From Methylobacterium sp. NMS14P (GTDB lineage: Bacteria; Pseudomonadota; Alphaproteobacteria; Rhizobiales; Beijerinckiaceae): DNA of 64,000 nucleotides. The notes under the pieces are model-generated. The model had not been told where the DNA came from, made no database searches, and saw only the letters and a program-made list of their open reading frames with translations. Shown here piece by piece: positions 17,431 through 26,801 of the stretch. The DNA lies in contig NZ_CP087106.1 in the NCBI RefSeq assembly GCF_028583545.1, positions 4,832,501-4,896,500 of the forward strand. The letters run 5' to 3'. Each line of letters opens with the position of its first letter. The first letter of the stretch is position 1. The position numbers and the translations under genes were made by a program.

Positions 17431-18084
17431 TCATCCGTCGCCGCGGTGCGGCGGCGCACGATGCGGCGGCGCACGGTGCGCCGTCAGTCGCTCGACGATC
17501 CGCGCGACCGCGGCCTCGGCGGCGGCGAAACCCCGGCCCGTGTCGATGACGAAATCCGCCCGGGCGCGCTTCTCGGCGTCGGGCATCTGCTTGGCCAGGA
17601 TCGCCGCGAAGGCCGCCTCGGTCATGCCGGGACGGGCGAGCACCCGGTCGCGCTGGATCTCGGGCGGGGCGCTCACCACCGCGACCGCGTCGCAGCGGCC
17701 CTCGCCGCCGGTCTCGTAGAGGAGCGGGACGTCGAGGACGACCAGCGGCGCCGCCGCGTGCCGCGCCAGGAAGTCCGTGCTGGCCGCCCGGACCAGGGGA
17801 TGGACGAGAGCTTCCAGCGCCGCCATCCGGTCGGGCGCGTCGAGCACCGCGGCGCGCAGCCGCGCCCGGTCGACGCCGCCGTCGCCGCCGAGCACGCCGG
17901 GAAAGGCCGCGCCGATCGCCGCGGCGGCCGCGCCGCCCGGCCCGTAGAGGGCGTGGACGGCGGCGTCGGCGTCGTGGACCGGGACGCCGCGCTCCGCGAA
18001 CATCCGGGCCGTGGCCGACTTGCCCATGCCGATCGAGCCGGTGAGCCCGAGGATGACGGGTCCGGATCCGGCCTTCGGGATCAT
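17431..18084 (-). CDS. coaE: Dephospho-CoA kinase
   Basis: 217 residues; last step of coenzyme A synthesis (ATP-dependent phosphorylation of dephospho-CoA). The P-loop [11 protein letters not shown] is at the N-terminus, followed by [17 protein letters not shown] and [13 protein letters not shown], all diagnostic for CoaE. The C-terminus ends in a small repeated tail ([15 protein letters not shown]) encoded by tandem repeats of about 15 bases, absent from typical CoaE and probably dispensable. The start ATG overlaps the aroE stop (ATGA at 18081-18084), so the genes are coupled. Confidence 0.95.
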   Translation of the reverse strand: MIPKAGSGPVILGLTGSIGMGKSATARMFAERGVPVHDADAAVHALYGPGGAAAAAIGAAFPGVLGGDGGVDRARLRAAVLDAPDRMAALEALVHPLVRAASTDFLARHAAAPLVVLDVPLLYETGGEGRCDAVAVVSAPPEIQRDRVLARPGMTEAAFAAILAKQMPDAEKRARADFVIDTGRGFAAAEAAVARIVERLTAHRAPPHRAPPHRGDG

Positions 18085-18929
18085 CCGGCGAGGTCCGCCA
18101 CGATCCGGTCGCGCAGCTCCGCAGTGACGGCGGGGCGGGCGCCGAACCACGCCTCGAAGCCCGGCACCGCCTGGTGCAGCAGCATGCCGAGCCCGTCCAC
18201 GGCGGCGAGCCCCCGCCGCCGCGCCGCCGCCAGGAGCTCCGTCTCCAGGGGCGCGTAGACGATGTCGGCCACGGCCGCGTCCGCCGGCAGGGGCGACAGG
18301 TCGACGACGAGGGGCGGCTGGCCCTTCATGCCCAGGGACGTGGTGTTGACGAGGAGGCCGGTCCCGGGAAGCGCCGCCGGCAGGTCGTCCCAGGCGAGCG
18401 CCGCGCCGACGCCCGGCGCGAGGGCCGCCACCGCCTCGGCCCGGGCCGCGGTGCGGTTGGCGACCCAGACGCGCCGCAGGCCGCGCTCGGCGAGCCCGAC
18501 CACGATCGCCCGCGCCGCACCGCCGGCACCGAGCACCAGGGCGGTGCCGCCCGCCCGTTCCGGCCAGGCCGCGCCCAGGCTGTGGTCGAGATGGGCGCAG
18601 AAGCCCGGCGCGTCGGTGTTGTCGCCGCGGATCCGCCCGTCCGGCCCGACCACCAGGGTGTTGACCGCTCCGATGGTTTTCGCCCGCGGCGTGAGCGTGT
18701 CCGCCAGCGCGAAGGCCGCCTCCTTGTGGGGGATGGTGACGTTGCCGCCCCGGTAGCCGGACGCGGGCAGGGCGCGGATGAAGTCCGGAAAGGCCTCCGG
18801 GGCCACGTCGAGCCGCTCGTAGGAGCCCGGGATCCCGTGCACGGCGAGCCAGTGGCCGTGGATCAGCGGCGAGCGCGAGTGGGCGATCGGGTGGCCGACC
18901 ACGAAGGCGCGGGGGATCGCGACGCTCAC
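18081..18929 (-). CDS. aroE: Shikimate dehydrogenase
   Basis: 282 residues. Shikimate binding is shown by [16 protein letters not shown], the catalytic Lys lies in [13 protein letters not shown] and the Asp in [13 protein letters not shown] binding uses [12 protein letters not shown] and WVANRT. It converts 3-dehydroshikimate to shikimate in aromatic amino-acid synthesis. The start is a GTG at 18929 overlapping the stop of the CDF gene (GTGA, 18926-18929), indicating translational coupling with the transporter. Confidence 0.95.
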   Translation of the reverse strand: MSVAIPRAFVVGHPIAHSRSPLIHGHWLAVHGIPGSYERLDVAPEAFPDFIRALPASGYRGGNVTIPHKEAAFALADTLTPRAKTIGAVNTLVVGPDGRIRGDNTDAPGFCAHLDHSLGAAWPERAGGTALVLGAGGAARAIVVGLAERGLRRVWVANRTAARAEAVAALAPGVGAALAWDDLPAALPGTGLLVNTTSLGMKGQPPLVVDLSPLPADAAVADIVYAPLETELLAAARRRGLAAVDGLGMLLHQAVPGFEAWFGARPAVTAELRDRIVADLAG

Positions 18930-19957
18930 GCCGCGCAGTCCTGCGCGAGGCGGCAGGCCGGGCCGCCGGCCTCCTCGACCTGGAGGGTGGCGTGGCCGAT
19001 GCCGAACCGGGCGCGCAGGCCCTCGGCGGTCTCGGTGAGGAAGCCGTTGCCGGGCAGGCGGCGTGCCTGATGGCCCTCTGCCATCACGAGATGGACCGTC
19101 AGGGCGACGCTGGTGGTGCTCATCGGCCAGATGTGCAGGTCGTGGAGGCCGGCGACACCCGGCCGTTCGAGGAGGAAGCCGGTCACCGCGTCCGGCGAGA
19201 TCTCCGGCGGCACCGCGTCGAGGGACATGGCCACGCTGTCGCGCAGCAGGCCCCAGGTCGCCCAGACGACCAGGGCCGCGATGACGAGGCTGACCGCCGG
19301 GTCGAGCCAGGCGAGGCCGGTGAGCTGGATCACGAGGCCCGCCACCACGACCCCGGCCGAGACGGCGGCGTCGGCCACCATGTGGAGGAACGCCCCGCGG
19401 ACGTTGATGTCGCCCTTGGCGCCGCTGGCGAAGAGCCACGCGGTGAGGCCGTTGACCAGGATCCCGACCGCGGCCACCACCATCACGGTCGTGCCCGCGA
19501 CGGGCTCCGGGTGGACCAGCCGGACCAGCGCCTCCCAGATCACCGCCCCCATGGCGATGAGCAGGAACACGGCGTTGAACAGGGCGGCCAGGATCGAGGA
19601 GCCGCGGTAGCCGTAGGTGAAGCGCGCGCTGGCGCGGCGGCGCACCAGGATCGCGGCGATCCAGGCGGCCGCGAGGCCCAGCACGTCCGACAGGTTGTGG
19701 CCGGCATCGGCCACCAGCGACATGGAATTGCTGAGATAGCCGTAGGCCGCCTCGATCACCACGAAGGCGGTGTTGAGCACGATGCCGATGGCGAAGGCCG
19801 TGCCGAAATCCTTCGGCGCGTGCGCGTGGCCGCCGTGGCCGCCATGGGCGTGGCCACCATGGGCGTGGCTTCCGTGCGCGTGGCCGCTGAGAGAATGGCC
19901 GCTGAGAGAATGGCCGGCCTGCGCGTGGCCGCCATCGGAATGATCGTGCCCGGCCAA
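18926..19957 (-). CDS. Cation diffusion facilitator (zinc-type) metal exporter
   Basis: 343 residues. The first 47 residues are a His/Gly-rich metal-binding region with repeated [24 protein letters not shown]. Six membrane segments follow, with the metal site HNLSD in [15 protein letters not shown] (segment 2) and [11 protein letters not shown] (segment 5), then a cytoplasmic C-terminal domain with [12 protein letters not shown]. This matches the ZitB/CzcD-type CDF proteins (Zn/Cd/Co proton antiporters). Its placement between maf and aroE, coupled to aroE by GTGA, is unusual for these housekeeping genes. Confidence 0.9.
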   Translation of the reverse strand: MAGHDHSDGGHAQAGHSLSGHSLSGHAHGSHAHGGHAHGGHGGHAHAPKDFGTAFAIGIVLNTAFVVIEAAYGYLSNSMSLVADAGHNLSDVLGLAAAWIAAILVRRRASARFTYGYRGSSILAALFNAVFLLIAMGAVIWEALVRLVHPEPVAGTTVMVVAAVGILVNGLTAWLFASGAKGDINVRGAFLHMVADAAVSAGVVVAGLVIQLTGLAWLDPAVSLVIAALVVWATWGLLRDSVAMSLDAVPPEISPDAVTGFLLERPGVAGLHDLHIWPMSTTSVALTVHLVMAEGHQARRLPGNGFLTETAEGLRARFGIGHATLQVEEAGGPACRLAQDCAA

Positions 19958-19969
19958 GACGGTGCTCCC

Positions 19970-20581
19970 TCAGAAATCCAGGTAGCCGGCGGCGCGGAGC
20001 CGCGCGAGGAGCGGCAGGAGCGGCAGGCCCAGCACGGTGCTGTGGTCCCCGGCGACCGACTCGAACAGGTGGATCCCCGGCCCCTCGAGCTGGTAGCCGC
20101 CGACGCTCGACCGCACCCGCGCCTCGCCGGCGCAGTCCACATAGGCCGCGATCGCCCGGTCATCGAGGGGGCGCAGGGTCAGCCGCGCCGTCTCCACGAA
20201 GGCGTCCCGCACCGCCCCGGCCAGGACGACGGCTGAGTGCAGGGCGTGGGTGCGGCCGGACAGAAGGGCGAGCTGGGCCCGGGCGGCCCGGGCATCGGCC
20301 GGCTTGTGGAACACGGTGCCGACGAGGTCGAGCACCTGATCGGCGCCGAGGACGATCCGCCCGGGATGGCGCGCCGCCACCGACTCGGCCTTGGCGCGGG
20401 CGAGCGCCAGCGCGAGGTCGGGCGGGGACAGGCCGGCGCTCGCCGCCTCCAGGGCGCGCTCGTCGACGTCCGGGGCGGCGGTCTCGACCGGCAGGGCGGC
20501 GCTCTCCAGCAGGAGGCGCCGGGTCGGGCTGGTCGAGGCGAGGAGGAGCGGTTGCGGACCGGTCCAGGGCGAGCGGGGCAT
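19970..20581 (-). CDS. maf: Maf-family nucleotide pyrophosphatase
   Basis: 203 residues. The signature LLLASTSPTRRLLLESAALP at residues 11-30, the catalytic Asp region VLGADQVLD and SVGGYQLEGPGIHLFESVAGDHSTVLGLPL match Maf/YceF-type enzymes that hydrolyse non-canonical or modified nucleoside triphosphates. It is the first gene of the leftward maf-CDF-aroE-coaE run, 12 bases before the CDF start. Exact substrate (m7GTP for YceF versus dTTP/UTP for YhdE) cannot be fixed from sequence alone. Confidence 0.92.
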   Translation of the reverse strand: MPRSPWTGPQPLLLASTSPTRRLLLESAALPVETAAPDVDERALEAASAGLSPPDLALALARAKAESVAARHPGRIVLGADQVLDLVGTVFHKPADARAARAQLALLSGRTHALHSAVVLAGAVRDAFVETARLTLRPLDDRAIAAYVDCAGEARVRSSVGGYQLEGPGIHLFESVAGDHSTVLGLPLLPLLARLRAAGYLDF

Positions 20582-20961
20582 CGCGCCAGTGTCACGGATC
20601 CGGTGGTGCGCGCAAGCCGCGGGCCGGGCTGCGACGAGCCCCGCCGCCGGGATGGACCGGCCGGCGGGGCTGTCGCGGCGCCGATACGCAACCTGGCGCC
20701 CAGACAGGACCTTGGCAGAGGCCGGTTAGGGGAAGGTCAACGGCCCGATCAGGCCGGAATCGCGTTTCGTGCCGCCGCGGGACAGGCGTCGCGGCGTCCC
20801 GCGCGGCGGACGCGACCCCCGTCCCATCCGCTCCTCGATCCTGAGGGACCGGAGCGCAGCGACGTGACCCAGGCCAGCGCGCGGCTTGCCACCGTGGCGC
20901 TGCCTGGATCGCTTCGTTCGACTCGCAAGGACGGCGGTGATGCCCGCGGCCGGGGCCGGCC
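20582..20961. other. Intergenic region between rho and maf
   Basis: 380 bases with no supportable gene. It holds the promoter side of the maf operon and, at 20846-20943, one copy of a dispersed palindromic repeat. Immediately after the rho stop, GGCCGG-CC-CCGGCC (about 20946-20960) could form a short hairpin, but without a T-run. Confidence 0.6.
20846..20943. repeat. Dispersed palindromic repeat, copy 1 (diverged)
   Basis: Shares with copies at 23355-23450 and 46171-46264 the blocks GAGCGCAGCGA.GTGACCCAGG on the left and CTGGATCGCTTCG near the right end, the two halves being roughly inverted. About 95 bases, intergenic, no coding potential. Similar elements are common between genes in Hyphomicrobiales. 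Confidence 0.75.
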
Positions 20962-22314
20962 TCAGGTGTTCATCGAGTCGAAGAAGTCGCCGTTGCTCTT
21001 GGTCTGGCGCAGCTTGTCGAGCAGGAACTCGATCGCGTCGGTGACGCCCATCGGGTTGAGGATGCGGCGCAGCACGTAGGTCTTCTTGAGCGAGTCCGGC
21101 GGGACCAGCAGCTCCTCCTTGCGGGTGCCCGAGCGGGTGATGTCGATCGCCGGGAAGATGCGCTTGTCGGAGACCTTGCGGTCCAGGATGATCTCGGAGT
21201 TGCCGGTGCCCTTGAACTCCTCGAAGATCACCTCGTCCATGCGCGAGCCGGTGTCGATGAGCGCGGTGGCGATGATCGAGAGCGAGCCGCCCTCCTCGAT
21301 GTTGCGGGCGGCACCGAAGAAGCGCTTGGGCCGCTGCAGGGCGTTGGCGTCGACACCGCCGGTCAGCACCTTGCCGGAGGACGGCACCACCGTGTTGTAG
21401 GCGCGGCCGAGGCGGGTGATCGAGTCGAGCAGGATGACGACGTCGCGCCCGTGCTCCACGAGGCGCTTGGCCTTCTCGATCACCATCTCGGCGACCTGCA
21501 CGTGGCGGGTGGCCGGCTCGTCGAAGGTCGAGGCGATGACCTCGCCCTTCACCGAGCGCTGCATGTCGGTGACCTCCTCGGGCCGCTCGTCGATGAGCAG
21601 CACGATCAGGTAGCACTCGGGGTGGTTCAGGGTGATCGACTGCGCGATGTTCTGCATCAGCACGGTCTTACCCGTGCGCGGCGGCGCCACGATCAGGGCG
21701 CGCTGGCCCTTGCCGATCGGCGCCACGATGTCGATGATCCGCGGCGAGAAATCCTTCTTGGTCGGGTTGTCCAGCTCGAGCTTGAACCGCTTCGTCGGGA
21801 AGAGCGGCGTCAGGTTGTCGAAGTGGACCTTGTGCTTGATCTTTTCGGGGTTCTCGAAGTTGATCGTGTTGACCTTGAGGAGCGCGAAGTAGCGCTCGCC
21901 GTCCTTGGGGCCGCGGATCGGGCCCTCGACGGTGTCGCCGGTCCGTAGGCCGAAGCGGCGGATCTGGGTCGGCGAGATGTAGATGTCGTCCGGGCCGGGC
22001 AGGTAGTTCGAGTCGGAGGAGCGCAGGAAGCCGAAGCCGTCCTGCAGCACCTCGACGGTGCCCGAGCCGATGATCTCGACCTCCTTGGCAGCGAGCTGCT
22101 TCAGGATGGCGAACATCAGCTCCTGCTTGCGCATGGTCGAGGCGTTCTCGACTTCGACCTCCTCGGCGAAGGCCGTCAGGTCGGTCGGCGTCTTCGACTT
22201 GAGGTCCTGGAGCTTGACCTCGCGGACGCCCTCGAGGGCGGCCGGCATGGTCGGCACGTCGGCCGGCTCCGCGGTCTCGATATCGTCGGCGAGGGCGTCG
22301 GGATTTGGCGTCAT
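20962..22314 (-). CDS. rho: Transcription termination factor Rho
   Basis: 450 residues from ATG 22314; a TTG at 22329 would add five residues but has no ribosome site. The N-terminal helical domain ([19 protein letters not shown]) is followed by the cold-shock-like RNA-binding domain with [23 protein letters not shown], the P-loop [12 protein letters not shown], Walker [17 protein letters not shown] and the Q-loop/R-loop region. Length and motifs are complete for a hexameric RNA helicase. It is transcribed away from DUF3429 with a 435-base leader, consistent with the long autoregulated rho leaders known elsewhere. Confidence 0.98.
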   Translation of the reverse strand: MTPNPDALADDIETAEPADVPTMPAALEGVREVKLQDLKSKTPTDLTAFAEEVEVENASTMRKQELMFAILKQLAAKEVEIIGSGTVEVLQDGFGFLRSSDSNYLPGPDDIYISPTQIRRFGLRTGDTVEGPIRGPKDGERYFALLKVNTINFENPEKIKHKVHFDNLTPLFPTKRFKLELDNPTKKDFSPRIIDIVAPIGKGQRALIVAPPRTGKTVLMQNIAQSITLNHPECYLIVLLIDERPEEVTDMQRSVKGEVIASTFDEPATRHVQVAEMVIEKAKRLVEHGRDVVILLDSITRLGRAYNTVVPSSGKVLTGGVDANALQRPKRFFGAARNIEEGGSLSIIATALIDTGSRMDEVIFEEFKGTGNSEIILDRKVSDKRIFPAIDITRSGTRKEELLVPPDSLKKTYVLRRILNPMGVTDAIEFLLDKLRQTKSNGDFFDSMNT

Positions 22315-22749
22315 GGGGGTATCTTGCAACCGACGGAGTAGGTGGGAGGGCCGGTTCAGTGCCAGGTGCCCGGGGGATGGGCGCCGGAGAGCGGGCCGCG
22401 CTGCGGCGAGGGGCCCGAGGTCAGGTTGGCGAAACCGATGAGGCAGGACCCTCGCGGCTCACGGGCGCGCTGCGGCGCAGACCTTGTGATGAGGGCCCCA
22501 CACAGATAACGCCTTTTTCGCCCGCACTCAAGGGCCCGGGGTGGTGGACGGGGATCCCGACGGCGCGGTGACGGACCGGACGACCGGCCGGACGACCGGC
22601 GAGGCCTCGCCGGAGCGCTGTGCCGGCGCTACACGGGAAGCGCTGAGCCGAGCTCGAGCCGTGTTTCGGAACCGGGCCGACGCGCGGCCGTTCCCTGTCC
22701 CGGTGCTGCGGCGCAGCAGACCGCCGAATCGAGAGTTCCCCTGACCGCC
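22315..22749. promoter_or_regulatory. Divergent control region of rho and DUF3429
   Basis: 435 bases without a gene. A weak leftward promoter candidate for rho is TTGAGT, 17 bases, TATCTG (plus-strand positions about 22501-22530), inside the only T/A-richer stretch. The rho leader between it and the start is about 190 bases, room for autoregulation. No terminator or riboswitch was recognised. Confidence 0.4.
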
Positions 22750-23253
22750 ATGCGCGATGACGCCACCGGACGCACCCTCACCACGCACGAGCCGCGCCGG
22801 ATCCCCTGGCTCGACATCGTCTTCGGCTTCGGCCCGATGCTGCCGATCGCCGTCGGCACCGCCGTGGCGTGGTGGCTGAACGGCAAGCCCCTCGACTACC
22901 TCGTGGCGCTGTTCACCCTGCTCTACGCGGCCTCGATCCTGCTGTTCCTGGCCGGCGTGCGCCGCGGCGTCAGCTTCCGGACCGAGGGCGGCCCGCAGGT
23001 GTCGCAGATCGTCACCATGCTGGTCCTCTACGGCCTCGGGCTGGGAAGCCTGTTCGCGGCGGTGATGGGCAAGGCGGTGCCGGCGCTGGCGATGCTGATC
23101 CTCGGCTACGCCGCCATCGGGATCCTCGACCCGATCGCCGCGCGCGCCGGCGAGGTGCCGCTGGCGCATGCCCGCCTGCGCCCGCTGCAGATGCCGATCG
23201 CCGTGGTGAGTCTCGCGGCCCTGCTCTGGCTCAAGCTGACGGCCCCGTACTGA
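22750..23253 (+). CDS. DUF3429 inner-membrane protein
   Basis: 167 residues with about five hydrophobic segments, including IPWLDIVFGFGPMLPIAVGT, YLVALFTLLYAASILLFLAG and IVTMLVLYGLGLGSLFAAV; the charged RRGVSFRTEGGP loop and overall length match DUF3429. No function is known for the family. It is divergent from rho and not coupled to the hisS gene, which lies 362 bases downstream. Confidence 0.8.
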   Translation: MRDDATGRTLTTHEPRRIPWLDIVFGFGPMLPIAVGTAVAWWLNGKPLDYLVALFTLLYAASILLFLAGVRRGVSFRTEGGPQVSQIVTMLVLYGLGLGSLFAAVMGKAVPALAMLILGYAAIGILDPIAARAGEVPLAHARLRPLQMPIAVVSLAALLWLKLTAPY

Positions 23254-23615
23254 GTTTTCTGCCGAGCGAACCGCGCCCTGTTCCGGTGCACGGAGGCGCG
23301 CAGCGTCCGTCCGACACGGTCCCCACTTCAACGCTTCGGCTGATGCGTCTCACCCGTCATCACGAGCGCAGCGAGGTGACCCAGGGCCGCGCGAGCTCGA
23401 CAAGCGTGGCGCGGCCGTGGATCGCTTCGCTCCGCTCGCGAGGACGACGGCGCCGTCTTGCGCCGGATGGTCGGGTGTCGAGAGAGCCCGCAAACCGAAT
23501 TCCCCTTTCGCGCGGCATGCTCTAGAGCCCGGCCCCAGGATCTCCGCCCGCCGGAGACGACTCAGATCCGATGCCGGACCCGGGCTCCGGGTCCGCGGGA
23601 AGCGAACGCGCGCAC
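23254..23615. other. Intergenic region before hisS
   Basis: 362 bases without a supportable gene. The middle is occupied by a palindromic repeat (23355-23450). The 165 bases between that repeat and the hisS start should contain the hisS promoter; no clear -35/-10 pair was found. Confidence 0.55.
23355..23450. repeat. Dispersed palindromic repeat, copy 2
   Basis: Begins CGTCATCACGAGCGCAGCGA and ends GATCGCTTCGCTCCGCTCGC followed by GAGGACGACGG. The left and right arms are inverted (CAGCGAGGTGACCC against GGATCGCTTCGCT). Matches copy 3 at 46171 very closely in its first 35 bases. Confidence 0.8.
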
Positions 23616-25178
23616 ATGTCCAAGGCCGAAACGCCCAAGCCCGACAGCCCGAAGGCCGAGAAGGCCGACACCCTGAAGCCACGCCTGCCGCGCGGCTTCG
23701 TCGACCGCCGCGCCGGCGAGATCGCCGCGCAGGGCCGGATGCTGGAGACGATCCGCAGGAGCTTCGAGCTCTACGGGTTCGAGGCCCTGGAGACGCCCTT
23801 CGTCGAGTACACCGAGGCTCTGGGCAAGTTCCTGCCCGACCTCGACCGTCCCAACGCCGGCGTGTTCTCGTTCCAGGACGACGACGAGGCGTGGCTGTCG
23901 CTCCGCTACGACCTGACGGCGCCGCTGGCCCGGTTCGTGGCCGAGCACTACGACGCCCTGCCGAAGCCCTATCGCAGCTACCGGGCCGGCTACGTGTTCC
24001 GCAACGAGAAGCCGGGGCCGGGCCGCTTCCGCCAGTTCATGCAGTTCGACGCCGACATCGTCGGCGCCGGCAGCGTCGCGGCCGATGCCGAGACCTGCAT
24101 GCTGATGGCCGACACGCTGAACCGCCTCGGGCTCGGCGGCCAGTACGTGGTCAAGGTCAACAATCGGAAGGTGCTCGACGGCGTCATGGAGGCGATCGGG
24201 CTCGCCGGTCCCGACAAGGCCGGCCAGCGCCTCACGGTCCTGCGGGCGATCGACAAGCTCGACCGGCTCGGCGTCGACGGGGTGCGCGACCTGCTCGGCG
24301 CCGGCCGCAAGGACGAGAGCGGCGACTTCACGAAGGGCGCGGGCCTCGACGCGACGGCGATCGGCCGGATTCTCGCCTACGTGTCGTTCCAGGCCGATGC
24401 CGGCGACGGCGCCGACAAGGTGGCGTTCTGGGAGAAATTCTTCGCCGGCTGGCACGAGGCGGTCGGCGATTCCGAGACCGGCCGGGAGGGCATCGCCGAG
24501 CTGCACGCGATCATGCGCCTCTGCGCCGCCGCCGGCTACGGCCACGACGTGATCCGGGCCGATCCGAGCGTGGTGCGCGGCCTCGAGTACTACACCGGCC
24601 CGGTCTACGAGGCCGAGCTGACGTTCCCGGTCACCAACGAGGACGGCCAGACCGTGCGCTTCGGCTCGGTGGCGGGCGGCGGGCGCTACGACGGCCTCGT
24701 CGGGCGGTTCCGGGCCGAGCCGGTGCCGGCGACCGGCTTCTCGATCGGCGTCTCGCGGCTGTTCTCGGCCCTGCAGCTCGTGGGCAGCCCGCTGCTCGCC
24801 GGCGCCGAGGCGCCCGGGCCGGTGGTGGTGCTGGTCCTCGACCGGGAGAACATGGCCGATTACCAGCGGCTCGTCGCGCTCCTGCGCGCCGACGGCATCC
24901 GGGCCGAGCTCTACCTCGGCGCCGCCGGCATGAAGGCGCAGATGAAGTACGCCGACCGCCGCCGCGCCCCGGTGGCCATCATCCAGGGCTCGAACGAGCG
25001 CCTGGCCGGCGAGGTCCAGATCAAGGACCTGATCGCGGGCGCCCAGGCGGCCGAGTCCATCGCCAGCAACGCCGAGTGGAAGGCCGCGCGGCCCGCGCAG
25101 GTCTCGTGCCCCGAGGCCGACCTGGTGGCGCAGGTCCGCTCCGTGCTGGCCCGGCATTTTCCGTCAACGGAGATCTGA
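23616..25178 (+). CDS. hisS: Histidyl-tRNA synthetase
   Basis: 520 residues from ATG 23616 ([10 protein letters not shown]). Class II motif 2 is [24 protein letters not shown], the histidine loop [13 protein letters not shown], motif 3 GFSIGVSRL, and the C-terminal anticodon domain begins VVVLVLDRE. It is longer than the E. coli type (about 424) and matches the long alphaproteobacterial HisS, with a Lys/Pro-rich N-terminal extension (about 22 residues) and an inserted segment. It charges tRNA-His, and is followed by hisZ and hisG, a common alphaproteobacterial arrangement. Confidence 0.96.
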   Translation: MSKAETPKPDSPKAEKADTLKPRLPRGFVDRRAGEIAAQGRMLETIRRSFELYGFEALETPFVEYTEALGKFLPDLDRPNAGVFSFQDDDEAWLSLRYDLTAPLARFVAEHYDALPKPYRSYRAGYVFRNEKPGPGRFRQFMQFDADIVGAGSVAADAETCMLMADTLNRLGLGGQYVVKVNNRKVLDGVMEAIGLAGPDKAGQRLTVLRAIDKLDRLGVDGVRDLLGAGRKDESGDFTKGAGLDATAIGRILAYVSFQADAGDGADKVAFWEKFFAGWHEAVGDSETGREGIAELHAIMRLCAAAGYGHDVIRADPSVVRGLEYYTGPVYEAELTFPVTNEDGQTVRFGSVAGGGRYDGLVGRFRAEPVPATGFSIGVSRLFSALQLVGSPLLAGAEAPGPVVVLVLDRENMADYQRLVALLRADGIRAELYLGAAGMKAQMKYADRRRAPVAIIQGSNERLAGEVQIKDLIAGAQAAESIASNAEWKAARPAQVSCPEADLVAQVRSVLARHFPSTEI

Positions 25179-25258
25179 GACACTCGCGCATCGAACCGCA
25201 CATCGAACGCAGGGGCTCCGGCGGCGTTGTCGTCGGTCGGTGCCGCGGAGATGTCGGG

Positions 25259-25501
25259 ATGCGCGCGAAGATCCTCGTCCTGTCCCTCGGCCTGCTCTGC
25301 GCCGGGGCGGGACCCGTCTGGGCCGCCCGACCGGTCCTCGGCCGGCTGCCCAGCGCCGTCGCGCAGGCCACGCCCGGGACCGGAAGCGCGCCGATCCTCA
25401 GCGCCGGGATCGCGGGGGCGCCGGCCCTGACCGTGCTCGCCCGCCGCAAGCCCGCCCGGCGACCGCGCGGGGCGCGCCTCGGCAGCCTCCGGCCGCTCTG
25501 A
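25259..25501 (+). CDS. Small exported basic protein, unknown
   Basis: 80 residues. GGAG lies 8 bases before the ATG. A clear signal peptide (ILVLSLGLLCAGAGPVWA) precedes a mature part of about 58 residues that is Ala/Gly/Pro-rich and ends strongly basic (RRKPARRPRGARLGSLRP). No family recognised. It sits between hisS and hisZ on the same strand, interrupting the usual hisS-hisZ junction. Confidence 0.5.
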   Translation: MRAKILVLSLGLLCAGAGPVWAARPVLGRLPSAVAQATPGTGSAPILSAGIAGAPALTVLARRKPARRPRGARLGSLRPL

Positions 25502-25658
25502 GCCGGTCAGGTCCTTGATTCCGTAGCGGATACCGGGTCCCGGCCGGGACCTGCCCGGGACTGCGCAGTCCTGCGCGGCGCGCCGGCCCGGTGCCGGCGC
25601 GCCGCGTGTCGCCAAGTCCGGTCGCGGTTGCTACAGAGCGCCCGCGAGGTGGATTGCG

Positions 25659-26801
25659 ATGACACGACCGGAGGCGGGCGAGACGGGGGCGGGGGACGCG
25701 GCGCGCGCGCGGCTCTCCGCACATCTGGCGGCGGCGGGCTACCGGCCGGTGACGCCGCCGGTGCTGCAGCCGCTGGAGCCGTTCCTCGAACTGTCGGGCG
25801 AGGATATCCGCCGGCGGATCTTCGTCACCCAGGACGCGGGCGGGGCCGAGCTGTGCCTGCGGCCGGAATTCACCATCCCGGTCTGCCGCCTGCACCGGGC
25901 CGAGGCCGACGGCCGGGCGGCCGATTACAGCTATTGCGGCCCGGTCTTCCGGCTCGCCGCCGACGAGCCCGACGAGTTCTTCCAGGCCGGCATCGAGTCG
26001 ATCGGGCGCACCGACACGCCGGCGGCCGACGCCGAGGTGCTGGGCCTCGCCCTGGAGGGCCTCGCCCTGTTCGGCCGGACCGACCCGGCGGTGCGGCTCG
26101 GCGACATGGGCCTGACCGTGGCGCTCCTCGACGGCCTCGCGGTTCCGCCCGCGGCCAAGCGCCGGACGCTCCGGGCGCTCGCGGCCGGGCGTACGCTCGA
26201 TGCCGTGACCAACGGCGCCGAGGGCACCCGTCCCGAGGATCCCCACGCGGGCCTGCTGGCGGCGATCCAGGGCCAGGATCCGCGCGGGGTGCGCGCCTTC
26301 GTGGAGGACGTGCTGGCCATCGCGGGGATCTCGGCTGTGGGCGGGCGCAGCGCCGGCGAGATCGCCGAGCGCTTCCTCGCCAAGGCCTCCGCGCAGGCCC
26401 ATGGCGGGGCCGGGCTCAACGCCGAGAACCGCGCGCTCCTCGACCGCTACCGGGCGATCGCCGGCCATCCGGACGCCGCCGCCCGCGACCTGCGGGCGCT
26501 GGTCGCCGACGCGGGCATCCGGCACGACGCCCTCGCGGCCGCCCTCGACCTGTTCGAGGAGCGCACCGGCTTCATCGCGGCCCGCGGCCTGCCGATCGAG
26601 CGCTTCCGCTTCCAGGGCGGCTTCGCCCGCAACCTCGACTACTACACCGGCTTCATCTTCGAGGTGACCGAGGGCGAGGGCCCGACCCTGGTCGGCGGCG
26701 GCCGCTACGACGGCCTGCTCGGCCATCTCGGAAGCCCGGCGCCGCTGCCCGCGGTCGGCTGCACCTTCTGGATCGAGCGCGTCGCGGGAGCCGGCCGATG
26801 A
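25659..26801 (+). CDS. hisZ: ATP phosphoribosyltransferase regulatory subunit
   Basis: 380 residues resembling a class II synthetase catalytic core: CLRPEFTIPVCRLH, DYSYCGPVFRL, EFFQAGIESIG and GGFARNLDYYTGFIFEV, with [10 protein letters not shown] near the end. It lacks an anticodon domain and is the HisS paralogue HisZ, which binds HisG and is required for the first step of histidine synthesis in organisms with short HisG. Its stop overlaps the hisG start (ATGA, 26798-26801), so the two subunits are coupled. Confidence 0.93.
   Translation: MTRPEAGETGAGDAARARLSAHLAAAGYRPVTPPVLQPLEPFLELSGEDIRRRIFVTQDAGGAELCLRPEFTIPVCRLHRAEADGRAADYSYCGPVFRLAADEPDEFFQAGIESIGRTDTPAADAEVLGLALEGLALFGRTDPAVRLGDMGLTVALLDGLAVPPAAKRRTLRALAAGRTLDAVTNGAEGTRPEDPHAGLLAAIQGQDPRGVRAFVEDVLAIAGISAVGGRSAGEIAERFLAKASAQAHGGAGLNAENRALLDRYRAIAGHPDAAARDLRALVADAGIRHDALAAALDLFEERTGFIAARGLPIERFRFQGGFARNLDYYTGFIFEVTEGEGPTLVGGGRYDGLLGHLGSPAPLPAVGCTFWIERVAGAGR

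Noticed and set aside
22514..22528. TTATCTGTG as a DnaA box upstream of rho
   Set aside because: The last four bases do not match the consensus and no other origin signal is nearby.
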